The position numbers and the translations under genes were made by a program. Source: Bacteroidota bacterium (GTDB lineage Bacteria; Bacteroidota; Bacteroidia; Chitinophagales; Chitinophagaceae). Taken from it: a DNA stretch of 64,000 bases. Positions 51,850 through 60,646 of this stretch are shown piece by piece; the first letter of the stretch is position 1; every line of letters starts with the position of its first letter. Where the stretch lies: NCBI GenBank assembly GCA_023424015.1, contig JAFAEM010000005.1, positions 36,000-99,999 of the forward strand, given 5' to 3'. The notes below the pieces were generated by a model. It was not told the origin of the DNA, searched no databases, and worked only from the letters and a program-made list of their open reading frames with translations.

Positions 51850-53439
51850 ATGAGACGTTTTTTGATTATCACGCTTGTTCTTTTTCCATTTTTTTCTTTG
51901 GCCCAAAACCTGAGATCCGGTGGCAAACTCGATCCGGAACAGGCCAACATGGATATACGTCATTACACCATCGCACTCACGGTTGATCCTTCTGTACAAT
52001 CCATCGATGGCTATTTGGAAGCCGATCTGATCCTGGCAAAACCTGCGGCACGACTGGTATTTGACCTTACACAGGTTCTCCGGGTAAAAAAGATCTGGGT
52101 GAATGGGAAAGAACATAAATATGAGCACCGTGATCACAAAATATTTATCCCTGCTGCTGCTTCATTTGCGGCGGGCAAACAAAAAGTAAAAATTGCCTAC
52201 GGTGGCATACCCGCTATTGCCGAGAGAGCACCCTGGATCGGCGGCTTCCAATGGGAAAAGGATTCGAAAGGGAACCCCTGGATCGCGATCAGCTGCCAGG
52301 GTGAAGGCGCCAAAGTCTTTTTTCCCTGTAAAGATCATCCCAGTGATGAACCTAACGAAGGCGCTGACATGATCATTACAGTTCCCAAGGGCCTCAGCGT
52401 AGCGGGACCGGGATTGTTGAAAAAACTGAGTCATAAGAGAGGCTGGTCAACTTTTCACTGGAAAACCAACTATACCATCAGCAACTATTGCCTTGTATTC
52501 AATGTGGGAAAATATAAACTCGTTAGTCGCGACTATATTACAATTGAAGGGAATAAAGTGTCTATGCAGTTTTATGTGCTGGAGGAAAATGCGGCCAGAG
52601 CAGAAAACCATCTTGACGTGCTGGAAAGATCATGTCGTGTACTCGAGAAATACTTTGGTGAATACCCCTGGGTAAAAGAAAAGATCGGCATCGCTGAAAC
52701 TCCCCACCTCGGAATGGAACATCAGACCATGAATGCTTATGGCAACAAGTACCAGTACACCAAACTGGGCGGCCAGGATTTCGACTGGCTTTTGCATCAT
52801 GAGTTTGGTCATGAGTGGTGGGCAAATAAAGTGACCAATCGCGATTGGGCGCATATGTGGATCCAGGAAGGAATTTGTTCCTATGGCGACGCGCTTATCG
52901 TACGGGATATGGACGGCGAAGATGCCTATATAAAACGCATGCAACAGACTGCCCGCAACTGCCAAAATAAATTACCTATAGTACAGGGCGAAGAAATAGA
53001 CTCGGACCAGACTTACCATGGCGACATTTATGGCAAAGGCGCATTTTTTATGCATACCCTGCGCTATGTATTAGGCGATGAGATCTTTTTTCCAACGTTA
53101 AAAAAACTGGCTACCGATCCGCAATACACGTACGACAATACCGTGATAACTGCTGATGTGGAAAAACTTTTCAGCAATGCTTATGGTAAAAGCCTGCAGC
53201 CGCTTTTCCACTTATTTTTATATACTACTGATAAACTGGAAATAAATATCCGGCAGGTTGATGCGGACAAATATTCTATAAGTGTGGTAAACCTTGAAAT
53301 GCCGATCCCCATTGATATCGTTACGGATACTGGTACAAAAAGGATCACTATCGGTTCAAAACCCGAGACTATTACCAGCCAAACGATGATACAGGTAGAC
53401 CCAAAAGTTTATTACCTGAAAAAATTGGTTTACGAATAG
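51850..53439 (+). CDS. M1 family metallopeptidase, first copy
   Basis: A 529-residue exported aminopeptidase-like protein from the ATG at 51850, which starts the signal peptide MRRFLIITLVLFPFFSLAQ. The zinc site is HHEFGHEWW, with the third ligand Glu 18 residues on in MWIQEG. The substrate loop reads LGMEHQTMNAYG, so the usual GAMEN box is altered. The N-terminal saddle domain (~25-210) is present; the ERAP1-like C-terminal domain is missing, as in short LTA4H-like forms. It probably trims peptides in the periplasm. A second M1 gene lies at 60647. Confidence 0.9.
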   Translation: MRRFLIITLVLFPFFSLAQNLRSGGKLDPEQANMDIRHYTIALTVDPSVQSIDGYLEADLILAKPAARLVFDLTQVLRVKKIWVNGKEHKYEHRDHKIFIPAAASFAAGKQKVKIAYGGIPAIAERAPWIGGFQWEKDSKGNPWIAISCQGEGAKVFFPCKDHPSDEPNEGADMIITVPKGLSVAGPGLLKKLSHKRGWSTFHWKTNYTISNYCLVFNVGKYKLVSRDYITIEGNKVSMQFYVLEENAARAENHLDVLERSCRVLEKYFGEYPWVKEKIGIAETPHLGMEHQTMNAYGNKYQYTKLGGQDFDWLLHHEFGHEWWANKVTNRDWAHMWIQEGICSYGDALIVRDMDGEDAYIKRMQQTARNCQNKLPIVQGEEIDSDQTYHGDIYGKGAFFMHTLRYVLGDEIFFPTLKKLATDPQYTYDNTVITADVEKLFSNAYGKSLQPLFHLFLYTTDKLEINIRQVDADKYSISVVNLEMPIPIDIVTDTGTKRITIGSKPETITSQTMIQVDPKVYYLKKLVYE

Positions 53440-53454
53440 TTATTTCTGCCTGCG

Positions 53455-53852
53455 GCAGAAGAGGGGCCACGAATTGCACGAATCACACGAATTTTTTGCG
53501 CCACGGATTACACAGATTGCACAGACGTGGATGTACTAATCCGTGTAGTCCGTGTAATCTGTGGCTAAGTAGGCCACGAATTGCACGAATCACGCGAATT
53601 TTTTGCGCCACGGATTTCACGGATTACACAGAAGGGAATGATCTCATGCGAAAGATCCTTTAGTGCAAAAAACAGGAACCTGGAACCCAGTGCTAATCCG
53701 TGTAGTCCGTGTAATCTGTGGCTAAGCATGCCACGGATTACATAGATTACACAGAGGGGAGTGAACTAATGTGAAAGATACTTTTAGAGCAAAAAGCAGG
53801 AACCTGGATCCAGGTACTAATCCGTGAAATCCGTGAAATCTGTGGCTAAGTA
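53455..53852. repeat. Tandem CACGAATTGCACGAAT / CCACGGATTACACAG hairpin repeats
   Basis: Roughly three units fill this 430-bp spacer. Each begins with GCCACGAATTGCACGAATCA or GCCACGGATTACACAGA and ends with CTAATCCGTGTAGTCCGTGTAATCTGTGGCTAAG, split here over two segments. The CCACGGATTACACAG and CTGTGG/AATCCGTG arms are complementary, so each unit is a long imperfect hairpin. The last two also share GAAAGAT.CTTTAGTGCAAAAA and CAGGAACCTGGA. The last unit ends ~15 bp before the -7 box of the menG gene. No ORF. Confidence 0.9.
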
Positions 53853-53865
53853 GGCCGAATCCCGA

Positions 53866-53873
53866 TACCTTTG
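53866..53873 (+). promoter_or_regulatory. -7 promoter element of the menG-porT operon
   Basis: TACCTTTG fits TAnnTTTG and lies 6 nt before the ATG at 53880. No convincing -33 TTG is seen about 20 nt upstream (TGTGG is there), where the repeat unit ends. If used, the mRNA begins at the start codon. Confidence 0.45.
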
Positions 53874-53879
53874 CCGCTT

Positions 53880-54641
53880 ATGCCAGAGACATTGCCCCAC
53901 GATCATATCAAACCGTACAAAGAATCGGCATCAACCAAAAAGCAACAGGTAGCCGAAATGTTTGACCGCATTGCCGGCCGTTACGATTTCATGAACCACT
54001 TTTTGTCAGGCTGGACCGATATCGGCTGGCGCAAAAAAGCGATCAGGCTCCTCAAAAAAGATGACCCGAAATACATTCTTGACATTGCCAGCGGCACTGG
54101 TGACATGGCCATACTGGCTTGCAAATTGCTTAACCCCGATAAAGTTTTTGGAATAGACATCTCTTCACAAATGTTGGAGATCGGTAAAAAAAAGGTTGAA
54201 AAAGAGGGATTTGCAGGAAAGATCCAGTTACAGATGGGAGATTCCGAAACAATAAATTTTGGGGAAAATACGTTTGATGCGGGAATGGTGGCTTTTGGCA
54301 TCAGGAATTTTGAGAATCTCGAAAAGGGGCTATCTGAAATTCTAAGGGTGATGAAACCGGGGGCGCAGCTGGTGATCCTGGAATTTTCAAAACCTAAACA
54401 ACCCATAAAAAGTGTATACAATTTATATATGGGTGTGATCGCGCCGAAGATGGCCCGCTGGTTCCGTCAAAACAAAGAGGCTTATGAATATTTGTGTGAT
54501 TCGGCAAACGCTTTTCCGGACAGGCAGAACCTGGTCGACATATTAAATAAAATTGGTTTTTCCGATACCCGTTATAAATCGCTAAGCTTAGGAATATGTT
54601 GTATATACGTTGGAAGAAAGCCCGTACACCCCGAAAATTAA
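53880..54641 (+). CDS. menG: Demethylmenaquinone methyltransferase
   Basis: A 253-residue SAM-dependent C-methyltransferase (UbiE/MenG), last step of menaquinone synthesis. I chose the ATG at 53880. Seen are MFDRIAGRYDFMNHFLS, the SAM loop ILDIASGTGDMAI, GIDISSQMLEIG, AFGIRNFENLEKGL and the C-terminal LVDILNKIGF, all family signatures. As this phylum respires with menaquinone, menG is the better symbol than ubiE. It overlaps porT by 46 bases. Confidence 0.95.
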   Translation: MPETLPHDHIKPYKESASTKKQQVAEMFDRIAGRYDFMNHFLSGWTDIGWRKKAIRLLKKDDPKYILDIASGTGDMAILACKLLNPDKVFGIDISSQMLEIGKKKVEKEGFAGKIQLQMGDSETINFGENTFDAGMVAFGIRNFENLEKGLSEILRVMKPGAQLVILEFSKPKQPIKSVYNLYMGVIAPKMARWFRQNKEAYEYLCDSANAFPDRQNLVDILNKIGFSDTRYKSLSLGICCIYVGRKPVHPEN

Positions 54642-55339
54642 TATCTAAAATTCTTTTTGTTTTTGGATTGGTATTGCTTGCCCAGTCGGCAGTCGCCCAG
54701 TACGACCTCAACCAGTATGATCACGATAGCAAACCTTATTATTTTGGTATCACTCTGGGTGCCAATATGTCGAGGTTCCAAACTTCCCTGCATTCAAGGT
54801 TTCTCCAGAACGACAGTATCATGATCGCCGAGCCTCAAAATTCGAAAGGTTTTGCCCTGGGCTTACTGGCTACGGCACGGTTATCTGATCGCTTCCAGCT
54901 TCGCTTCAATCCCCAGCTGATGTTTACCGAGCGGAGCATTTTCTACAAACTCAAACATGCTGAAGGCGGCCTCACTGATATCAACAAAACAGTCGAATCA
55001 GTCATCGTTACTTTTCCCATCCAGGTTAAGCTGCAGTCGGACCGCATCGGAAATTTCCGTGTATATATGCTGGCCGGGGTGAAGGGCGATATCGACCTGG
55101 CCAGTAATGCCCGCGCCAAAAAAGCGGAGGACCTGGTGAAGATCAAAAAGTACGACTATGGCGTCGAACTGGGTATGGGCTTTAATTTTTTCTTCCCCAG
55201 CTTTATTTTTTCACCGGAAATAAAGATCAGCAACGGCCTTGGCAATATTCACAGCCGTGATGAATACCTGAAATACTCCAATGTATTTGATAAAATACAA
55301 TCCCGGATGATCGTTTTTAGTATCCACCTCGAAGGATAA
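54596..55339 (+). CDS. porT: PorT-family T9SS protein
   Basis: A 247-residue outer-membrane-barrel-like protein with a signal peptide (LISKILFVFGLVLLAQSAVAQ). FGITLGANMSRFQTSL and the closing IFSPEIKISNGLGNI, IQSRMIVFSIHLEG fit PorT, a component needed for type IX secretion and gliding. Its position directly behind menG/ubiE is the usual arrangement in Bacteroidota. The start ATG at 54596 lies within the end of menG (46-base overlap), and no later ATG precedes the signal peptide. Confidence 0.88.
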   Translation: MLYIRWKKARTPRKLISKILFVFGLVLLAQSAVAQYDLNQYDHDSKPYYFGITLGANMSRFQTSLHSRFLQNDSIMIAEPQNSKGFALGLLATARLSDRFQLRFNPQLMFTERSIFYKLKHAEGGLTDINKTVESVIVTFPIQVKLQSDRIGNFRVYMLAGVKGDIDLASNARAKKAEDLVKIKKYDYGVELGMGFNFFFPSFIFSPEIKISNGLGNIHSRDEYLKYSNVFDKIQSRMIVFSIHLEG

Positions 55340-55367
55340 ATTTTTATTATTTAAATAATATTCCACC

Positions 55368-55880
55368 ATGAAATCCTATCTGATCCGTACCTGTCTTGCA
55401 CTGGGTCTCGCCTTCACAACTATGATCTCATCGGCGCAAAAATTTGAATCCGCCATTGATCTTAACGATTTTTATGTTTCCATTACTGACAGCCTGTATG
55501 CCGCAGGGTCTCAATGGGGAACCGTGATGAGCAAAGCAATGGAGACAAAGAATTTCAGCCCGATCATACCCGTCCGGAAAAAAATGGAGTCTTTTATTGA
55601 CAAAAAGCTTTTGGAATTGGGGAAAATAAAAGACCAGTTTGGCTGTGAAAACCTCCGGCTCTCAACGATGGATTTTCTCGCATTTGAAAAAAGGTTGATA
55701 CAGGAAGCTTTTATCCCTGCAGAAAAACTAACAAAAACAGCCACCAAAGCGGATATTGATAAAGTACTGAACAACCTGACTGCATCTGGGAAAAAAGAAG
55801 AGGCTGCCATCGCCCGGATCAACGAAGCACAGAAAGCCTGCGCCGAAAAAAATGGCTTCACTATCGACGGCGAAAACTAA
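55368..55880 (+). CDS. Secreted hypothetical protein, helical
   Basis: A 170-residue exported protein, signal peptide LALGLAFTTMISSAQ. The rest is helical and charged, with LNDFYVSITDSLYAAGSQWG and repeated Lys/Glu-rich helices to the end. It resembles the small LIC11966-type surface proteins by pattern, but I cannot confirm that. It lies 28 bp after porT. Its stop overlaps that of the convergent large gene by four bases. Confidence 0.7.
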   Translation: MKSYLIRTCLALGLAFTTMISSAQKFESAIDLNDFYVSITDSLYAAGSQWGTVMSKAMETKNFSPIIPVRKKMESFIDKKLLELGKIKDQFGCENLRLSTMDFLAFEKRLIQEAFIPAEKLTKTATKADIDKVLNNLTASGKKEEAAIARINEAQKACAEKNGFTIDGEN

Positions 55881-57598
55881 AAATCAAATTCTCTCCGGTG
55901 CATATTCCATCGGAAACCGAAACTAACAACGGTGCTCTTATCAGTTATAAAGGGCGCCGTTTTTGTTTCCTGCTTCCTGGTTGAGCCAAACAATTCCAGG
56001 AAAAAGTTCTCTTTCAGTTCGTACGATACAAGCAACGAAGCGTACATCACATTTGTTTTCCAGCCCGATCCAATACTAAATCCATATTCATTAACGCGGT
56101 AGGGCGCAACGTGAGGCAGGAAGATATTGCTGCCGTAGCTGATGCTGCTGCTATCCCTCCCCTGCTGGTACACAATTGCTTTCGCCTGGATCATCCATTT
56201 GGGTGCGGGCTGATAACGGGCGATGCCGGTCCACTCTTTAAAATTTGCCATCAAGGGGTGAGCCAGTGGTTGGTTATAATGAGTATAGTTGGCTACACTG
56301 TCGCGATGAGAATAAGTGAACGGTCTCACGCTATTGTGTTCAAGTTGAAGATCCAGGTTTTTGATATTAAACGCGTCAATATATTTCCCACCCAGCTGGA
56401 TTCCCCATTTATTGGCCCACCAGCCGCGGTTGTTCTTAATTTCTGATAATTTAAACTCATCAAGCAATACCTGGCCATAAACCTGGAAGCGTTTTGCAAA
56501 ATTGGCTTTGAAATCCAGGCCGGCAACCGCGTTGTCCGCGCTTCCATTCTGTTGTTCAATGGAACGATAGAAAATTATGGGATTAAGATATGAAAAATCG
56601 AACCGATTCTCCCTGCCAAAAACAACACCTTCAAATAAACCGATATTCAACCATTTCGTAATGTTAACATCAAGGTGATGCATCACCGCGTATTTCTTTC
56701 CGATCAGTTTATCACCCCCGCGCACGCTGGCATTCTGCAATTCCATAAAAATATTCTGGTAATTGAGCTTCCATACACGGGTATTGAACTTTAAAAACAG
56801 GTTGCTGTTCCCGAAATCACTCAGGAAAAGGCTACGGTGACCGTTCCCGATAAAATTTTTATCATACCCAAATACGACATCTATATATTTTGTCACATTA
56901 AAACTGAAATATCCTCTCGCATCAAAATAGTCCACACCACCAGCAGCCTTGAAACTTTTGTAATAGCCAGCGCCAGGCACTGCGTCACGGTCGTTGATCC
57001 ATTGTTGCACATAGGCAGGATCCCGCTCCTGGTTATCGGTGAGATATGCCGAAAACCCAATCTTGTTGGCAATTTTCCCACGAACCGAGAGCCCTCGTGT
57101 ATTTAAAAACAAATGCTGGTCATTATCACTTTCTTTTGATATGGTGTACTGGATTACGGGGTTTACTATCAGGTCAAAATCCTTCACATGCACTTCGTAA
57201 AGATTGGCTGGCGAAGTATAAAAATTCTTCAGGATCGGTTTTTTGCTGCGATATAGTTCCCGTTCCTCCTCCGTCAGCCATTCTGTGTTGTTGAGATATA
57301 GCCTTTGCAGGTTCCAGGCGTCTACTTTCGACAGACCGGCTTCATTATTGTGCTGCAAATAATTTCGCACCCCGCTGATGGCATATTTATGGCGGTTAAA
57401 ATATTTTAACTTGGAAAAGTTGAGTACAGAATCAGTGCCCGATTTTATTTCAAAACGCTCCAGTAAAATGTTTTGCTTATCACCTTGTGGTAAATATGTG
57501 GATTGTGAAATGCAGAAAACAGGGATAATATAGAAAGCCACTAAAAATAAAAACTTCAATCTCACTGCCAGGGGCTGTTGGTTTTTTATAAATTGCAT
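55877..57598 (-). CDS. Outer-membrane barrel protein, possibly Wzi/capsule-assembly-like
   Basis: A 573-residue protein with a signal peptide (LKFLFLVAFYIIPVFCIS). The N-terminal ~120 residues are soluble; the rest shows alternating strands with aromatic girdles (YIDVVFGYDKNFIGNGHRSLFLSDF, quoted in two parts, WKLNYQNIFMELQ, SIGSGWKTNVMYASLLVSYEL) and ends in FGFRWNMHRREFDF, a typical outer-membrane C-terminus. GNGHRSLFLSD resembles Wzi-family barrels. The exact function is open. It is divergent from the pyrC-like gene with only 32 bp between starts. Confidence 0.72.
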   Translation of the reverse strand: MQFIKNQQPLAVRLKFLFLVAFYIIPVFCISQSTYLPQGDKQNILLERFEIKSGTDSVLNFSKLKYFNRHKYAISGVRNYLQHNNEAGLSKVDAWNLQRLYLNNTEWLTEEERELYRSKKPILKNFYTSPANLYEVHVKDFDLIVNPVIQYTISKESDNDQHLFLNTRGLSVRGKIANKIGFSAYLTDNQERDPAYVQQWINDRDAVPGAGYYKSFKAAGGVDYFDARGYFSFNVTKYIDVVFGYDKNFIGNGHRSLFLSDFGNSNLFLKFNTRVWKLNYQNIFMELQNASVRGGDKLIGKKYAVMHHLDVNITKWLNIGLFEGVVFGRENRFDFSYLNPIIFYRSIEQQNGSADNAVAGLDFKANFAKRFQVYGQVLLDEFKLSEIKNNRGWWANKWGIQLGGKYIDAFNIKNLDLQLEHNSVRPFTYSHRDSVANYTHYNQPLAHPLMANFKEWTGIARYQPAPKWMIQAKAIVYQQGRDSSSISYGSNIFLPHVAPYRVNEYGFSIGSGWKTNVMYASLLVSYELKENFFLELFGSTRKQETKTAPFITDKSTVVSFGFRWNMHRREFDF

Positions 57599-57630
57599 TC
57601 CGGGTAGTTTAGGATAACATTTAACAAATT

Positions 57631-58995
57631 ATGCAAATATATCTGATAAAAGATATCCGCGTTGTCAACGAAGGCAGGATACAGGAGATGGATGCGCTTA
57701 TCAAAAATGGCAGGATTGAAAAACTTGCGCCGAAGATCGATAATGTTCTTCCCGGTACACAATCCGCTGGCAAGCTGACGGAGATAAACGGGGCGGGCAA
57801 GTATCTTTTACCAGGCGCTATCGACGACCAGGTTCATTTCAGGGAGCCGGGTCTTACACATAAAGCAACCATATATACTGAAGCAAAAGCGGCTGTCGCG
57901 GGTGGCGTCACCAGTTTTATGGAAATGCCCAATACTATACCCCCGGCCTTCACCTTACCACTATTGGAGGAAAAATACAAAATCGCAGCTCAAACCTCGC
58001 TGGCCAATTATTCCTTTTATATCGGCACTTCCAATGAAAACGCTGAAGAAGCCTTAAAGGCAAATGAGAGAAAAAAAGAAATTTGCGGCATCAAGATATT
58101 CATGGGTTCCTCTACAGGCAACCTGTTAGTTGACAATCCTCTCACTTTAGAAAAGGTTTTTGGCGAAAGTGAATTGCTCATCGCCACGCATTGTGAAGAT
58201 GAAAAGATCATCCGTGCAAACCTGGAAAGATTGAAGGGAGAGAATAGAGAATTACTGCCTCAAGATCATCCCCTGATCCGGTCAGAAGAAGCATGCTTTG
58301 AGTCCTCCTTTTATGCCATTCAACTTGCAAAAAAACACAATACGCGCCTGCATATCCTGCATATCAGCACCGAAAAGGAATTGCAATTATTCAGCAATAT
58401 GCTTCCACTTCGTGAAAAAAGGATAACGTCGGAAGTATGCGTACATCACCTCCACTTCAGCAGTAATGATTACGAGAGGCTCGGCAACAGGATCAAATGT
58501 AATCCCGCCATCAAAGCGCCACATAACCGGGAAGCTTTATGGCAGGCCCTGCTCGACGACAGGCTGGATGTAATCGCTACCGATCATGCCCCACACACCT
58601 TAGAAGAAAAAAATGAACCTTATCTTAAGGCGCATGCAGGCCTGCCGCTGGTACAACATTCCCTGCTGCTCATGTTGCATTATCACAAACTGGGTCGTAT
58701 TTCCCTCGAAAAGATCGTCCAGAAAATGAGTCACGCGGTGGCAGATTGCTTCCAGGTAAAGGATCGTGGATATATACGCGAAGGATATCATGCCGATCTT
58801 GTCATTGTTGACCTCGGGGCTTCAACCAAAGTTTCAAAGGAAAATATTCTATACAAATGCGGATGGAGTCCCCTGGAAGGAACGGAATTTCCTGCCCGCA
58901 TTACCCATACTTTTGTAAACGGCCACCTCGTGTATGGAAATGGAAGCTTTGATGAATCTATTAAGGGCAACCGGTTACAGTTTGACAGGAATTAA
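57631..58995 (+). CDS. pyrC: Dihydroorotase-like amidohydrolase
   Basis: A 454-residue amidohydrolase of the class I dihydroorotase group, which closes carbamoyl-aspartate to dihydroorotate. The metal site region reads GAIDDQVHFREPGLTHK: where other dihydroorotases have HxH, this protein has Gln-Val-His. The carboxylated Lys is in CGIKIFMGSSTG, later His ligands are in IATHCEDEK and LHILHIST, and the catalytic Asp is in ATDHAPHTLEEK. The same QVH form is known from other Bacteroidota proteins annotated as dihydroorotase. The activity is thus likely but unproven. Confidence 0.85.
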   Translation: MQIYLIKDIRVVNEGRIQEMDALIKNGRIEKLAPKIDNVLPGTQSAGKLTEINGAGKYLLPGAIDDQVHFREPGLTHKATIYTEAKAAVAGGVTSFMEMPNTIPPAFTLPLLEEKYKIAAQTSLANYSFYIGTSNENAEEALKANERKKEICGIKIFMGSSTGNLLVDNPLTLEKVFGESELLIATHCEDEKIIRANLERLKGENRELLPQDHPLIRSEEACFESSFYAIQLAKKHNTRLHILHISTEKELQLFSNMLPLREKRITSEVCVHHLHFSSNDYERLGNRIKCNPAIKAPHNREALWQALLDDRLDVIATDHAPHTLEEKNEPYLKAHAGLPLVQHSLLLMLHYHKLGRISLEKIVQKMSHAVADCFQVKDRGYIREGYHADLVIVDLGASTKVSKENILYKCGWSPLEGTEFPARITHTFVNGHLVYGNGSFDESIKGNRLQFDRN

Positions 58996-59086
58996 AAACG
59001 CCACGGATTTAATGTAATTTATGGTGGAAATAGTGCATGCCGTCTGTGCAATCCCGGACGGCATGAAATAAACAGAAAAGGGCGCT

Positions 59087-60403
59087 ATGCAAATTGACAA
59101 TATTTCGTTCAGCGACATTTCGATCTTTCACGCGGAAGAAGAATTTTCAATTTTTCATAAACTGAATTTTACCCGCACCAGTGGCGGGAAAGCCTGGCTG
59201 CGTAAATTTTTCACGGAGCCTCATGGTGATCTCAAACGGATCATGGGCACCCAGAAAGTTATTCGCAGCCTGATGGAACATGTCGACGACTGGCCCGAAG
59301 ATATCAGCAACGGCACATTGCTGGTGATGGATAAGTTTATGGATTATGCCCTGGACCCCATCAGTGAACGATCGAATGTAGTAAACGGGCTTGTCTATAA
59401 ATGGCTGCATAGTGAAGACTATTCGATGGTGAAATATTCCATCCCCCACTTCGCAGATTTTTTCAGAGGTATAAGATCGATCGCAATGCTCCTGGATGAT
59501 CTTGACCTGCCACCCAATATCAGTATTTACATCGATCGCATTGCGCAGGTGTTGAAGGATGAACCACTCGGTCTATTGTCGCAAACTGAAAAAGGCGATA
59601 AATTCAGCATCCGTGATACGCTTTATTTTGGCTACTATCTACGCACCAAATACCGCACAAAAACCCTGGAACTGATCGATATTTTCAGCCGGCTGGATGC
59701 CTGGTACTCGATGGCCGTTGCTGTGAAAACCTATAACCTTGCCTTCCCCGAATTTGTTGAACAGGAGCAACCACATGTCGAAGCGAAGGGACTATACCAT
59801 ATATTGATCCCCAAACCCGTCCCCTACGACCTGCAAATGAACCCCGAGCATAATTTTCTATTCCTGACCGGTGCGAACATGGCAGGAAAAAGTACCCTGA
59901 TCAAATCGGTGGGCTCGGCGGTGTTCCTCGCCCATATTGGTATGGGTGTGCCGGCAACCCAGATGAAACTTACCTTGTTTGACGGGTTGTTGAGTAATAT
60001 CAACGTGGTTGACAATATCGCCAAAGGCGAAAGCTTTTTCTTCAATGAAGTGCAACGCATAAAAAATACGATCGACAAGATCAACAATGGGAAAAAATGG
60101 CTTGTGCTGATTGATGAATTATTTAAAGGCACCAACGTGCAGGATGCCATGAAATGTTCGCTCACCGTGATCAAGGGTTTGATCAAAATAAAAAACTCCT
60201 TGTTCATCCTCTCAACCCACCTGTACGAGATCGGGGAAGAGCTGGAGAATTATTCCAATATATCCTTCCGCTATTTCGAAACCAATGTCGATAATGATCA
60301 GTTACAGTTCAGCTACCAGCTCAAAGAAGGGATCAGCAATGACCGGATCGGGTATGTGATACTAAAGCGGGAAAAAGTGGTTGATATGCTGGAAAACCTG
60401 TGA
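59087..60403 (+). CDS. MutS-family ATPase lacking the mismatch-recognition domain
   Basis: A 438-residue MutS homologue about half the length of MutS1. The N-terminal ~220 residues form the helical core/lever (TSGGKAWLRKFFTEPHGDLKRI), with no domain I Phe-x-Glu. The ATPase domain begins near residue 245: Walker A TGANMAGKST (about 261-270), Walker B WLVLIDELFKGTN, and the STHLYEIGEEL His switch. It is a short MutS-like ATPase common in Bacteroidota; the role in repair or recombination is unknown. Confidence 0.88.
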   Translation: MQIDNISFSDISIFHAEEEFSIFHKLNFTRTSGGKAWLRKFFTEPHGDLKRIMGTQKVIRSLMEHVDDWPEDISNGTLLVMDKFMDYALDPISERSNVVNGLVYKWLHSEDYSMVKYSIPHFADFFRGIRSIAMLLDDLDLPPNISIYIDRIAQVLKDEPLGLLSQTEKGDKFSIRDTLYFGYYLRTKYRTKTLELIDIFSRLDAWYSMAVAVKTYNLAFPEFVEQEQPHVEAKGLYHILIPKPVPYDLQMNPEHNFLFLTGANMAGKSTLIKSVGSAVFLAHIGMGVPATQMKLTLFDGLLSNINVVDNIAKGESFFFNEVQRIKNTIDKINNGKKWLVLIDELFKGTNVQDAMKCSLTVIKGLIKIKNSLFILSTHLYEIGEELENYSNISFRYFETNVDNDQLQFSYQLKEGISNDRIGYVILKREKVVDMLENL

Positions 60404-60409
60404 CCGGGA

Positions 60410-60575
60410 GGAGGGGGTGTTGGATAACAGGTACTGGATACTGGATATTGGATACTGGATATTGGATACCGGATAAAAGATGTTTGATGGCGGATATTGA
60501 ATATGGTAGTATAAAGAATTTATAGGGTTGGACACCAGCCATTTCTCTCCGGCGGGATTGGGGGTGTGGCGATGA
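60410..60575. repeat. GATACTGGAT-type repeats and degenerate CTCTCC tract, second copy
   Basis: GGATACTGGATATTGGATACTGG-type direct repeats (broken here for length) run from 60429 to 60478 directly behind the MutS-like gene, followed by GGATATTGAATATGG. CTCTCCGGCGGGATTGGGGGTGTGG lies at 60545-60569, in two segments a weaker form of the tract at 713-745. No ORF. Confidence 0.75.
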
Positions 60576-60646
60576 GTCTGGGGTCGGGAGTCAGGATTTA
60601 TCGATTGAGGGGAAATAGACAATATCTTTTATTTATCTTGATCACT

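Noticed and set aside
59087..60403. Truncated mutS pseudogene
   Set aside because: The frame is intact and the ATPase motifs are complete; short MutS-like ATPases of this size are a regular family in the phylum.
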